From Chrysomallon squamiferum (lineage: Eukaryota > Mollusca > Gastropoda > Neomphalida > Peltospiridae): DNA of 64,000 nucleotides. The notes beneath the pieces were generated by a model. That model was not told the origin of the DNA. It did not search any database and worked only from the letters and a program-made list of their open reading frames with translations. Each line of letters opens with the position of its first letter. Within the stretch, counting starts at the first letter, position 1. The DNA is taken from positions 36,135,801 to 36,199,800 of the forward strand of contig CM022670.1 of assembly GCA_012295275.1 (NCBI GenBank), read 5' to 3'. Shown here in pieces: positions 11,847-23,800 of this stretch. Made by a program: the position numbers and the translations under genes.

Positions 11847-14800
11847 CTTATTTTTATTTTTTTATTTAATCAGATAAAGTATAATACATTTTTCAAATGT
11901 GAGTTTTTCTGTGAATATCAGGATCATATTCATGTACCAAAATAAATAATGTTTAGGACTGTAATAAGTATGAGTGTGTGTGTGTGTGTGTGCACAGAAA
12001 CATAATAGTAGTGAAATTCTTTTCACTTGTCTTGTTATGAACACAATAAATCCAAGGTAACAGCTTTTAAACTTTCTACAAATTTCACATTTCTTGTTCA
12101 AAATGAAAATGAAAGATTAATTAAAACCATCTTCCAAATAAAACAATGTAAAGAAAGTAAAAAAAAAATATCCAGCATTATCTGAATTCATTTTAAATTT
12201 ATAATTTTACACACACACACAAGTGCTATCCGAAAAAAAAAAAAAAAATGATTGACATACTCATAATGCAAAGTTTCATTTTCAAACATTGTTTTAACCA
12301 AATTTTATAGTTATTTATACCACCTACCTGTATAAACTAAAAAATAACAACCAAAACTGATTACACCTGAACAAATCAACATCAATTTTTAATTTTTTTA
12401 ATTTATTTAATTTAAATTTTTTTCATAGGTTTTGAAAAGGAGAATAAATAATTTCAGATGTTTAATATATTACACATGATAAAAATTAAAGAAACTATTT
12501 CAGAAAAAAAAAAAAAAAAGAACCATTCCATACTTTTCCAATTACCCCAACAGACATCAATGAAATGTTCAACAATAAAACAAGGTAAGTTTTCAGTCAA
12601 GCCTTCTTCTCCACCAAATATCATGTCAAAGCATAAAGAAAACAGACTAGAAGCTGGCTGTGCTCAATCTAAGTCACCAGCTGTCCAATTAATTGTAACA
12701 ACATTTACAATAGCACAACAAAGTAACCAATTCAGACATGGCTACCTTCATTAATTAGGTCACAAGCTTACTGTTATTGTCTAATTACAACAGCATTTAC
12801 AATGGCACAACAAGGTATGCAAATCAGACATGGCTACCTTCATTAATTAGGCCACAAACTCACTGTTACTGTCTAATTAGTTCAATGCCAGTGTCTTAAT
12901 TAGAGCTGGAAAATTAAAGGATTAGTTTCTCTATAGAAGATGATGTTTTGTATCCTTTAATTATTGTCACTTGTTGGTGTAGCCTAGGATATGCTGAAGG
13001 CTGGCATATAAGGGTGACATTCGAAACAGATTTCAGTCAACAAGCTTTTGCAGCTGGTCACAGTCAGCATATACTTATTTAGCATTATATGAATATATAC
13101 TGTTTTAAATCACTGATATACTGGTAACAGAAAAAGAAAAACTCAGAATATTCAGGTAAGTGCAACATTTTCTGTTTTTTTGTTTCTTTTATTTTTTGAA
13201 CCCTCCATTATTTTTGGAAATTTAATTTATAGGGAAGATAAATATTACAGCTTCTGAACAAGTTATTTTAAATAAATATTTAAAATATTTAACAATAACA
13301 AGCAATTAAAAAAAAAAGTTGTAAATTCCTGACACACATTAGAAGTATCTGAAACTATGCAACAACTGCTATCAATTTTAAACATTAATTTCAGATTCAG
13401 TAACATTTAAAATTAAAAAAAAAACAAAAAAAAAAAAAACATATTTTCACTTGACACAATTATTATTTAAAATAAATTAGGATTCAGAAGATATGTAAAT
13501 TTGTTACAAGTGAGAATTTAAAAAATTATCTACTTGCTTTTTACTTGTTTTGTCTATTTACTAATATTGGCCAATAGAAGATACAGAAATAATATACTAA
13601 GTGTTGAGAATAATGCAAAATTCTTATCAATAATGTTAATTTTCAAATTTCTTATTCCTGGTATTAGCTTTGTGTTAATAATTACAAAAATATCAGCACT
13701 AGCAAATGCTAGGAATAATTATAGATTACTACCAACTGTAATAATTTTAGATGCATTGTCATTATAAAGTATCTCTTGATTATAAATGACCAGATTTTCA
13801 TTGCTCCTGGTATTAGCTATGTGCTGATTGGAAAACAGTATTAGCACTAGTAAATGCTAGGAATAGTGATAGATTATCATCAACTATTAATTTTTGATGA
13901 ATTGATATATATATATTGTATATTTAGATTATACCAGTAAATGACTGGAAAATATGTTAGCACTAATTAATACTGGGAATAATGTGAGATCATTAACAAC
14001 TATTAAAAAATAAAAATGTTAACTATTACAAATTTTTTCTAGAAAATAATTATGTAATTATTCCTGGTATTAGCTGTGTGCTGACTGGAAAACAGTGTTA
14101 GCACTAGCAAATGCTGGGAATAATCTCAAATTGTTAACAACTATCAAAATATTACAGATTTTGTCTATTATAACATTTTTTTGGAATTAATTCTATTATT
14201 ATTCTTGGCATTAGCTATGTGCTGACTGGAAAATAGTGTTAGCACTAGTAAATGCTGGGAATATTGTTAGATTGTTAGCAGCTATTAAAATATTAAATGT
14301 CATAACTATTACAATATTTTTCTACAAAATAATTCTGTTATTATTCCTGGTATTAGCTATGTGCTGACTGGAAAACAGTGTTAGCACTAGCAAATGCTGG
14401 GAATAATCTCAGATTTTTAGCAACTATTAAAATAAAAAATTTTAACCATTGTGATGTATCGCTAGATAGTATTTAAAAAAATCTTTATTGTTCCTGGTAT
14501 TTGTTATGTGATGACTGGAAAACAGTGTTAGCACTAGTAAATGCTGGGAATAATGTCAGATAGTTTGCAACAATTATATCTGAAACATTTTAGCCATCCT
14601 AGAAAATACTTCATCAGATCTTTGTTATTCCTGGTATTAGCAAACAATGTTAGATTATTAGCAACTACAAAAATTTTAAATATATTAACATTAAAATGTA
14701 TCCCTAAGCAGTAAATGTCCAGATCTTTATTGTTATTTATACTGGCTAGTGCTAGTTGGAAGATGCTGGGAATTATGTCTGTTTTTTTATGTATACTTTC

Positions 14801-17800
14801 AAATTTTAAGATGAATAAATCATTCATATTCTTGGTATTAACTAAGTGCTTACAGGAAAAGAATGTTAGCACTAGCAAATGCTGGGAATAATGTTAGATT
14901 ATTAACAAAACAAAGTCAGACTACTGTCAAACTTGATAAATGTGAAAATGTACAGTGAAATTACAATGATGATTTACAAAACTAATTTTAAATCTTTCTT
15001 GTTCCTGGTATTAGCTTTGTGCTTGTAACAGTTAAAAATACTAGCACTAGCACTAGCAAATGCTGGGAATAATGATAGATTAACACAAAGTTAGACTATT
15101 GTGTCAAACTTGATAATCGTGAAAATGTACAGTGAAATTATAATGATGATTTACATAATTAATTATTCAATCTTTCTTGTTCCTGATATTAGCTTTGTGC
15201 TTGTAACAATAAAAAATACTAGCACTAGCAAATGCTGGGAATAATGTTAGATTATTAACAACACAAAATAAGACTACTGGCAAACTTGATAAATGTGATA
15301 ATGTACAGTGAAATTATAAAGATATTTACAAAATTAATTCTAATCTTTCTTGTTCCTGGTATTAGCTTTGTGCTTGTAAGTAAAAAAAAAAAATACTAGC
15401 ACTAGCAAATGCTGGGAATAATGATAGATTATTAACACAAAGTTAGACTATTGTGTCAAACTTAATAATCGTGGTGATGTACAGTGAAATTATAATGATG
15501 ATTTACATAATTAATTATTCAATCTTTCTTGTTCCTGATATTAGCTTTGTGCTTGTAACAATAAAAAATACTAGCACTAGCAAATGCTGGGAATAATGTT
15601 AGATTATTAACAACACAAAGTCAAACTATTGTCAAACTTAGTAATTGTGAAAATATATAGTGAAATAATAAAAATGATTTACATAATTAATTATTCAATC
15701 TTTCTTGTTCCTGATATTAGCTTTGTGCTTGTAACATTTAAAAATACTAGCACTAGCAAATGCTGGGAATAATGTTAGATTATTAACAACACAAAGTCAA
15801 ACTATTGTCAAACTTAGTAATTGTGAAAATGTATAGTGAAATTATAAAGATGATTTACAAAACAATTTTAGTCTTTCTTGTTCCTAGTATTAGCTCTGTG
15901 CTTGTAACAACACAAATACTAGCACTAGCAAATGCTGGGAATAAGGTTAGATTATTAACAACACAAAGTTAGACGATTGTCAAACATGGTATTTGCGAAA
16001 ATGTACAGTGAAATTATAAAGATAACATTCATAATTAATTATTCAGTCTTTCTTGTTCCTGATATTAGCTTTGTGCTTGTAACAGTACAAAATACTAGCA
16101 CTAGCAAATGCTGGGAATAATGTTAGATTGTAACAACATGATTATTGCCACACTTGATAAATGTGAAAATGTACAGTGAAATTATAAATATGATTTACAA
16201 AACTAATTTTACAGTCTTTCTTGTTCCTGGTATTAGCTCTGTGCTTGTAATAATAAAAAAATACTAGCACTAGCAAATGCTGGGAATAATGTTAGATTAT
16301 TGAAAATACAATGTCAGATCGTTATCAAGCATGATAGTTATGAAAATATACACTTATTCACATAATTATTAAATCTTTCTGGTTCATGACATTAGGGGAC
16401 AAAAATTAAGCATTATCAAATATGGGGAATAAAGTAGATTATTATAAACACTGATATCAAAGTACATCAATTAACAAAACTGTATTGTTCCTCGAATTAG
16501 CTATGTGCTAGTAAGAAAACAAAATTAGCACTAGCAAATGCTAGGAATCATTTTTGATGATTAAAAAATATAGCAGTTTTAAAAATATATTAATATATTA
16601 ATATTTATATTAGCTACGTGCTGACTAGAAACTTATTAATATTATTGGATCTGGTAATAAATGTAGCTTTTTTTTTTTCAAAACATCTTTACCAATTGTA
16701 ATATATGTATATAATTAGTTTTTTTGATAATCAGATCTTTCTTGTTACTGGTATTTCAGAGTGCTTACTGGCAAAAAAAATGTTAGCACTAACAAATGCT
16801 GGGAATAATGTTAGATTTCAACAACAGTGTTTATTCTCCTGATTTTCATTTTCATTTTCATTTTTTTATTTTAAATATCGGCCAAAATTCTTTAGATATT
16901 ATAACAAAACATAAATCTTTTTTGTTCCTAGTAATTCTGAGTGATGACTAGAAAACAATGTTAGCACTAGCAAATGCTAGGAACATTGCTAGATTATTCA
17001 ACTGAGTCAATTTTTAAAATGTTTCCTAATTCTAATTATCCATATGTAAAATATACAATCTTTCTTGTTCCTTGTATTTCAATGTGCTTGTAGGAAAACA
17101 AATGTTATAAATCAATAATCTGAATGATCAGATCTTTATTATTCCTGGTATTAGCTATGTGCTCATAGGAAAAAACAAATTAGCACTAGCAAATGCTAGG
17201 AATAATATTTGATTATAACTACATTTAACATGCACTGACAAATACTATAAATTTATATTATCAGTGATTATATATTTAGTTATTCCTGGTATTATCTTTG
17301 TGCTGACATAGATGGGAAATGTTAGCATTCATAAATGCTAGGAATAATTATTGATTATTAATCATTTTTATAATTTTAAAATATAATTACTGATCATTTT
17401 TAATGCAAAATGATTATCAAATCTGTGTTGTTCCTTGTATTAGTTATGTGCTAAAAGGAAAATAATGTTAGCACTAACAAATGCTGGGAGCAAGGCTAGA
17501 TTATTAACTAAGATAAAGGTATTGCTTGTCAGTTTCTTCATAATACCTAAATAACAGTTAATTTTCATTCCTGATATTAACTAAGTGATGGTTTACAACT
17601 GTCATCAAATCATTATTGTTCCTAATATTAGCTATGTGCTTACAAGAAAAAAATGTTAGCACTAGCAAATGCTGGGAGTAATAGTAGATTATCAACAATT
17701 GATACAAGACTGTTGTCAAGCATGTTGAGTGAAATTACAAACATGATATAAATAATTATTAAACAAATAATTCTTGTTCCTAACAGTAGCTATCTGCTTA

Positions 17801-20800
17801 CAAGAAGAAAATGTTAGCACTAACAAATGCTGGAAATAATGCTTGATTATTGACAACCATAATGTTGGATAATACCAAGAATGATAATTATAAAAATATA
17901 CACTCTGTTATTAGCACAATCATAATAATTATTAAATGGGTCTTATTCCTGATATTTCTAAGAACCATTAAAAATTAAATGCTTGGAATAATGACTTAAG
18001 AGCATAGAAACTGTATTTGAATTTACTATCAGATCTTTATTGTTCCTTGTATTAGCTTTGTACTCACAAGAAGACAATTAGCACTAACAAATGCAGGGGA
18101 ATAATACTAGATTATGAAACTACCATTATTTAAAAATTAAAATTTTACAGAAGTACAATCTTTTGATTAATAGTAATGAATCACGATTGCTTATAATGAT
18201 CATTCTTATTCCTGGTTATTAGCAATGTGCTGATAGGAAAAAACAAATTAGCACTAGCAAATGCTAGGAATAATATTAGATTATGACCACATCCTGCAAT
18301 TTAACATGCACTGACAAATACTATAAATCTTTATTATGAATGATGAGATCTATATTTATTCCTGCTACTAGCTTTGGGTGACATGGGTGGGAAATATTAG
18401 TACTCATAAATGTTGGGAATGATTATTGAATATTAATCATCTTCATAATTTTTAAATATGTGATCATTTTTGATGTAACAGAAATGTGTTGTTCCTTGTT
18501 TTAGTTATGTGCTAATGGGAAAATAATGTTAGCACTAGCAAATGCTAGGAATAATATTAGATTATTATCAAACAAGTATTTAGAGTATATCTAAATAATT
18601 TATTATGTTTTTCTGCCTAGTTCCAGAGTACTATGTTAACAACAACAACAACAAAAATATCAGTAGTAAACACAGAGAAAAAGACCTTGTTGTTATTAAA
18701 GAATTACTTGAAAGTCTTCAGCTTCTAAAAGTATGTTGTTGTACTAAAATTAACACAGTTTTATTATTATTGGGGAAAAAAGAAAGCTCACTGGTCAGTA
18801 TCAAGAAATCTTTCTTGTTCCTGGTTATAAATAATATAAGCATGAACAAGTCCCAGGAATAATGCATGATCACTATTTACAATGAGAAAATGAATTCTGG
18901 TGTATTTGTATATTAATAACTGAATTTTTAAACCATTATTTTATTCTTTGTAGTTACCAATTTAAACATCCTACCACCATTTAATTTAAAGTGCTTGTTA
19001 TCATATCTAGGCATTTCGAATATTATGATAGTAATCTATATATATATATATATTATATAATTATATAAAATAAAAAAAAAGCAACTAAATTATGTATGGT
19101 TTTGTGAAAACCTGAGTTAAAATAATTAAAGATGGAATCAGTCATGGGAGATTATCTTCATCACATACTTACTTACATTCATATATATATTTAGATCTTT
19201 CTGGCATTTGATATGTGCTTGTTTCAGAAAAATGAAAGCAACTAGCAAATACTTGCAGTAATATAAGATTCTTTATCCATTTCTGGAATTATTGTAACAA
19301 AATAAATTTTAATTAAAATAAAATTTCAATGTATAACATAAAAATATTTTTTCTATTAATATTATTGATTATATCCATGATGAAATGAAACACCATTACC
19401 AGCTAGGAACTACATTTTCTTATACAATAAAACAGAAATTAGATGGGCAAACATTATTTGTAAAAATAGTAAAATAACATTTGTTTCTTCAAATGTTCAG
19501 AATTACTCTCAGAAAAACTAATAAAATAAACTGTTTTAAAAAGATGATTTTATTAATTTTTTTTTTGTTTTATTATTTTGAAATAACAATAACAAACCAT
19601 TTTATCATTATAATATTAAGCATTACTTTCTGTTCTTGCTGATTTTTAACTCTCTATTTGTATTATATTTATGATCTTAAAGTTTATAATAAATTTAAAG
19701 ATAAAATATTCTTTTGTATTTCACAACAGTTTTATTGTTATAGGACATAACTGCTTTAACCTTTTCAATATGTTAAACAAGTGCTACAATGGTCATAATA
19801 TTGATCTAAACTGACCACTTTAGCAGTCACACTGATGCCAATGCATCAGACCTACTACCTTAAATCTAATTAACTCAGCTCCACAACGAAGACAAGACAT
19901 TAATACTATAACTATATACAAGTATGATTTATCAGATGAAATGTTAGTTTTGGGGGTTTTGTGGATGGTTTTAAATTGCAGTTAATTCAGCTCCACAATG
20001 AAGACATTAATACTATTAGTAATTTTGATTTACTCAGATGAAATGTTAGTTCTTAGATTTTCATGGCTGTTAGTTAATATAGTACATCATAAAAAATTTA
20101 ACTCCCTTTTTAGTCAGTGACACCTCAGTTTGCTTTCATTCATTTGTTTGGTTGCTGTTGTGCCATACATAAAACAGACAAGTAAATACATACACCTATA
20201 TATATATCCTACCTCATGTACATGTAACTTTTCCAATTCTATGGCTTCTTCTTCAGAATGTGGTATAGCTGAACTGAAATGAAAAATTAGATTTGATTTT
20301 TTAGCCTTTCTTGAAATATTAACAAGCAAAGAAGAAGGAAAAAGGAAAATGTATTAGATTTAATGGTATTTCTGAAAATTAAATAATTATGCTAAACTTG
20401 ATTTAAACCGTAATTTATTTGCCTAAAACAAATGCTGAGAAAGAACAGAAATTATAATTTTAAATATTAACAATTTAACAAAGGATAACAAAGGTTTAAT
20501 ATGGTTTGAACACATAGACATGTTATTATTACAGAACTAATGCATTGACTATATCTTAAACAAATCAATATGAATATATAATGCTTGATGATTATACACA
20601 GGACAAACAATAAAGACAGATTATCTTACCTTGAATGATTATGTGATTTCTCATTTGTCATTTCATCATCTGATAAAAAGGATGATAATAAATTCAAAAA
20701 TTAAACAATTGAAACAATTCATAGAAAAAAAGCTGTCAAAATTAAACAATTAAACAGCAGACTTTTTTAACATGCCTAACCAAAACTAAGATATTGTTTT

Positions 20801-23800
20801 TATTTATCTTCTCTATGAGAAATGTAGCTTTCTTTAATTAAAGCCAAATTGGACCATGATTCTTACAAAAAATTAAAACAATAGTACCTCATGAAAACTA
20901 TAAAGAAAAAAGCTTTATTTGTTATTTTCTTTTTTTTTTTTAAATATTCCCTAATATAATTCTCAACCAAAAAAAACCAACAAAAAACATCTTTCTTGGA
21001 ATTGAACATTTATTTCCCAAGTGTACAAAAATGTAGAGAAACAAAATAATTGAAAACCACTCCTGTACTCGCAAGAATGTATTTGTGAAGGAATGACAAC
21101 TGAAATAACTAGCAAGAAAAAAGAAAGAAATAATAATAATAATAATAATAACATATTTAAAAAGAAAAACCTGTTTGTATTTTTAATTTCCTGAAAGTGA
21201 AAGATGTTCTTGTTCCACGTTTGAGCAGAGTGAGATTGCCATCAGCTGTTGGAACAATGTCAGACTTTCTGGGTGTGATGCCATGTGACCAGACATATCG
21301 AGAGTCACCGGTCATGATAATTAAGCTGCGAGCTGGTAACAATACTGACAGATGTTGTCCATCGGGATGACGAAAATCCATCACAGTCTAAATAAAAAAA
21401 TGTATTGTTGTAAGAAACTCAGTGGAATGGTACAAAAATCAAGATGAAAAATTAAGTTAAATATTTGGAGGAAGAAGAGCTAAAGATTTAATACCAGATA
21501 TTATCATAACTGATTAAAAGATTCTCTTTATTTCTGCCCAGAAATATGTAAGCTTAAATACTCTGTGAAGTGACACAGCAACCAATATGAAATCTATTAA
21601 CTTAAAGAGAATGAGATATATGTTTCATGATAAAAGAAAAACAACCTGACTACAGGCTATATTAGATACATGGTGAAATAATTTTAGTAAATAATTTAAT
21701 GTATTTTAGTGTTACCAAAAAAATGTAAAGAACAAAGAATCTGATTATTTTAAAATACATTTCAGAATTGTTTTACTGCAGAAAATAAAATAAAAACAGA
21801 AAACAGGTGCTTTATCTATACATTTTTAATAATAATAATAATAATAATTTTAAAAATTAAAACCAAAACCTGAGATCCTAGGCTTAAAGACATTATCCCA
21901 TCTTCAAAAGCTGACACAGTATCAACATGAGGTGGAATTCCTTTATTTACAAAAACACAAAGAAAACTATATGTTTTCACAATAATAAATATAATATATA
22001 CTGTTTATTCTCATAGAAATGATTAAAGGAATTATCTAAAATGTTAAACTAATGTTTTTAAGCAAAATATTCATTTATTCAAATGAATGGAAACAAAATG
22101 TAGAATTTTTTATTCATAAATTGGATAAAATGGTTATATTATATATGACACCTGAAAGATAAATAAAGTACTGAAGATGATAATTAAAGCCCCCCAAAAA
22201 TAAACCCAAAATCTGAATAATTTACAATGTAAAATACTGCTATTTTTTTTTAATGACAAAATGAAATATAGATAGAAATAAAAAACTGTATCAACCTTGG
22301 CCTGGTTTATACTGATTGACAGTCAACTGATCAGGAAAATGATGCACAACTTTCATTTCCAAAGCTCGATTCAGCATTTCGTAACATTCCTTTGGAATAC
22401 CCTGAGGTAGTGGTTCATTAGGATCCACATTGTTTATTCCATACTTAAACTCAAAGCCAAAGTGTTGCACATTCCTATGTTTAAGACATTTCTGAACTGG
22501 AAATAAGTAAAAAATGTTGGTAATTTACAGGTTAATTTATAGATAAAATGGTATTTGTTACTAATATTTATCTTTTTTTGTTTTCCTTTTGCTTTTGCAA
22601 CCAAACACAATTTAAATAATATATTTGTTAATCTTACATTAAATACGTAAAACACGAAATAATTATAAAAAGTATGAAAACTAATTAAACTGGATTTGTT
22701 ATGAAACAGAAGATTATCTTAAGATTATTTTTTTAAATTCAATGGAGAAAAGTTATGTCAAGTACTGAATTAAAACCTTTTCAAAAATAAACTTAAACAA
22801 ATTTTACAGAGTATTCAGTTTGACTGTGTTTGTGGAAGCTACTTAAAGTAATAACCACATTTACTATTAATGTTCTTAATATAAAATTAATTTTATATTA
22901 CAACACATCCAAAAAAATGACCTGTATTATCATCTTCATCCTCCCATTGAAGACACTGAAGTAATTTTTCTTCATATTCTGGAGTCAAAAATTTTCCAAC
23001 AATATTAAACCAGGAGGTAATGAAGACGAGGGGCCAAGAGAAGAAGGCACTGAAAACATCAGTATACTTTTAAATTTACTTTGGCTAAAATATTTTACTA
23101 AAACTGTTTTTCAAGGGACAAAATAAGTAAATTGTGCATCTTCCTATCATATGTGGATTTACTTTAATGCAGGTATTTCTAAAATCACACACATAATAAT
23201 ACAGATTGTTCTAAAATAAGATTGCACAAGTTTTATTTGATGTTAATAAAGAGAGACAGGTGTAGGTGTGTGTGTGTGTGTGTGTGTGTTTTGTATATAC
23301 ATATATATGATGTCTTAAATTAACAATACTAAATGATCTAAAAATTATATTTTTTTTCCCAGCAATATTTATCATGGTCTGAATAGCAAATAGTTAAATT
23401 TTAACAGCTTCAATTTACAAAATTGAGATATTGGAAATGTAAAAAAACAACAACAAAGGCTCTTCTTCAATAGTCATCATTTTGTTAAGAGAGAAATTAA
23501 GAAGCTTACTGTAATGGAAAGCATTCTGAAGACAAACTTATTAATTTAATAAACCTGATAAAAAATAAAAGAAGTAAAAGAGTACTCTAAGTTTTATCAA
23601 GTTTTATACATTTAATTGTATAGACTGGTATTATACACTGAAAATATATATGATACCTTGGTTAACAAATGTAATATAAAATCGAATCTGCTGTGAATAA
23701 AGACTTCCTGTGACATTATGCCCATTCAGGGCATTGTAAGCTGCATCTGCCTCTGATACATTTTCAAAACAAACAAAGCAGTATGGTTTTTTGGACAGCA

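Larger units (their letters stand above)
13652..18555 (+). repeat. Tandem array of ~26 microRNA-like hairpins
   Basis: Consensus 5' arm: ATTCCTGGTATTAGCT then (A/T)TGTGCT. Consensus 3' arm: TTAGCACTAGCAAATGCT then GGGAATAAT. The arms pair over ~22-28 bp with one A-A mismatch and a small bulge, around a 10-25 nt variable loop. Copies recur every ~140-180 bp. Arms stay nearly invariant, while loops and most spacers are unrelated between distant copies. This is the pattern expected of selection on a processed stem rather than of a neutral satellite. Three positions in the stem are G:U pairs on the plus strand and would be A:C mismatches on the minus strand. Decayed copies lie at about 13930-13984, 14622-14655, 14725-14776, 16380-16432, 16606-16660, 17064-17120, 17560-17599 and 17940-17993, with further decayed copies to the right at 18813 and 19199. 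I recognise no named miRNA family. Confidence 0.75.
6680..20212. other. ALKBH8 introns 8-10, including the ~12.6 kb intron 8
   Basis: Introns 10 (6680-6827) and 9 (6978-7475) are short and AT-rich. Intron 8 (7632-20212) is the largest in the gene and separates the dioxygenase half from the methyltransferase half. It holds microsatellites at 7.9-11.6 kb, two outlying hairpins at 9.8 and 10.2 kb, a duplicated putative regulatory block at 12.7-12.9 kb, a plus-strand promoter-like sequence at 13.0 kb, the hairpin array at 13.6-19.3 kb and a ~110 bp direct duplication at 19.87-20.09 kb. Confidence 0.8.

Noticed and set aside
14622-14655. Array copy with a TTATTCCTGGTATTAGC arm
   Set aside because: The upper stem and 3' arm are deleted, so no hairpin can form. 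Counted as a decayed copy only.
13652-18555. CRISPR array
   Set aside because: Regular repeats with spacers, but the repeats are long imperfect palindromes that vary between copies. Spacers are related in places, and the locus lies in an intron of an animal gene.
13652-18555. Hairpins transcribed as part of the ALKBH8 pre-mRNA (minus strand)
   Set aside because: Minus-strand folding replaces three G:U pairs per stem with A:C mismatches. It is not excluded experimentally, but the sequence favours the plus strand.
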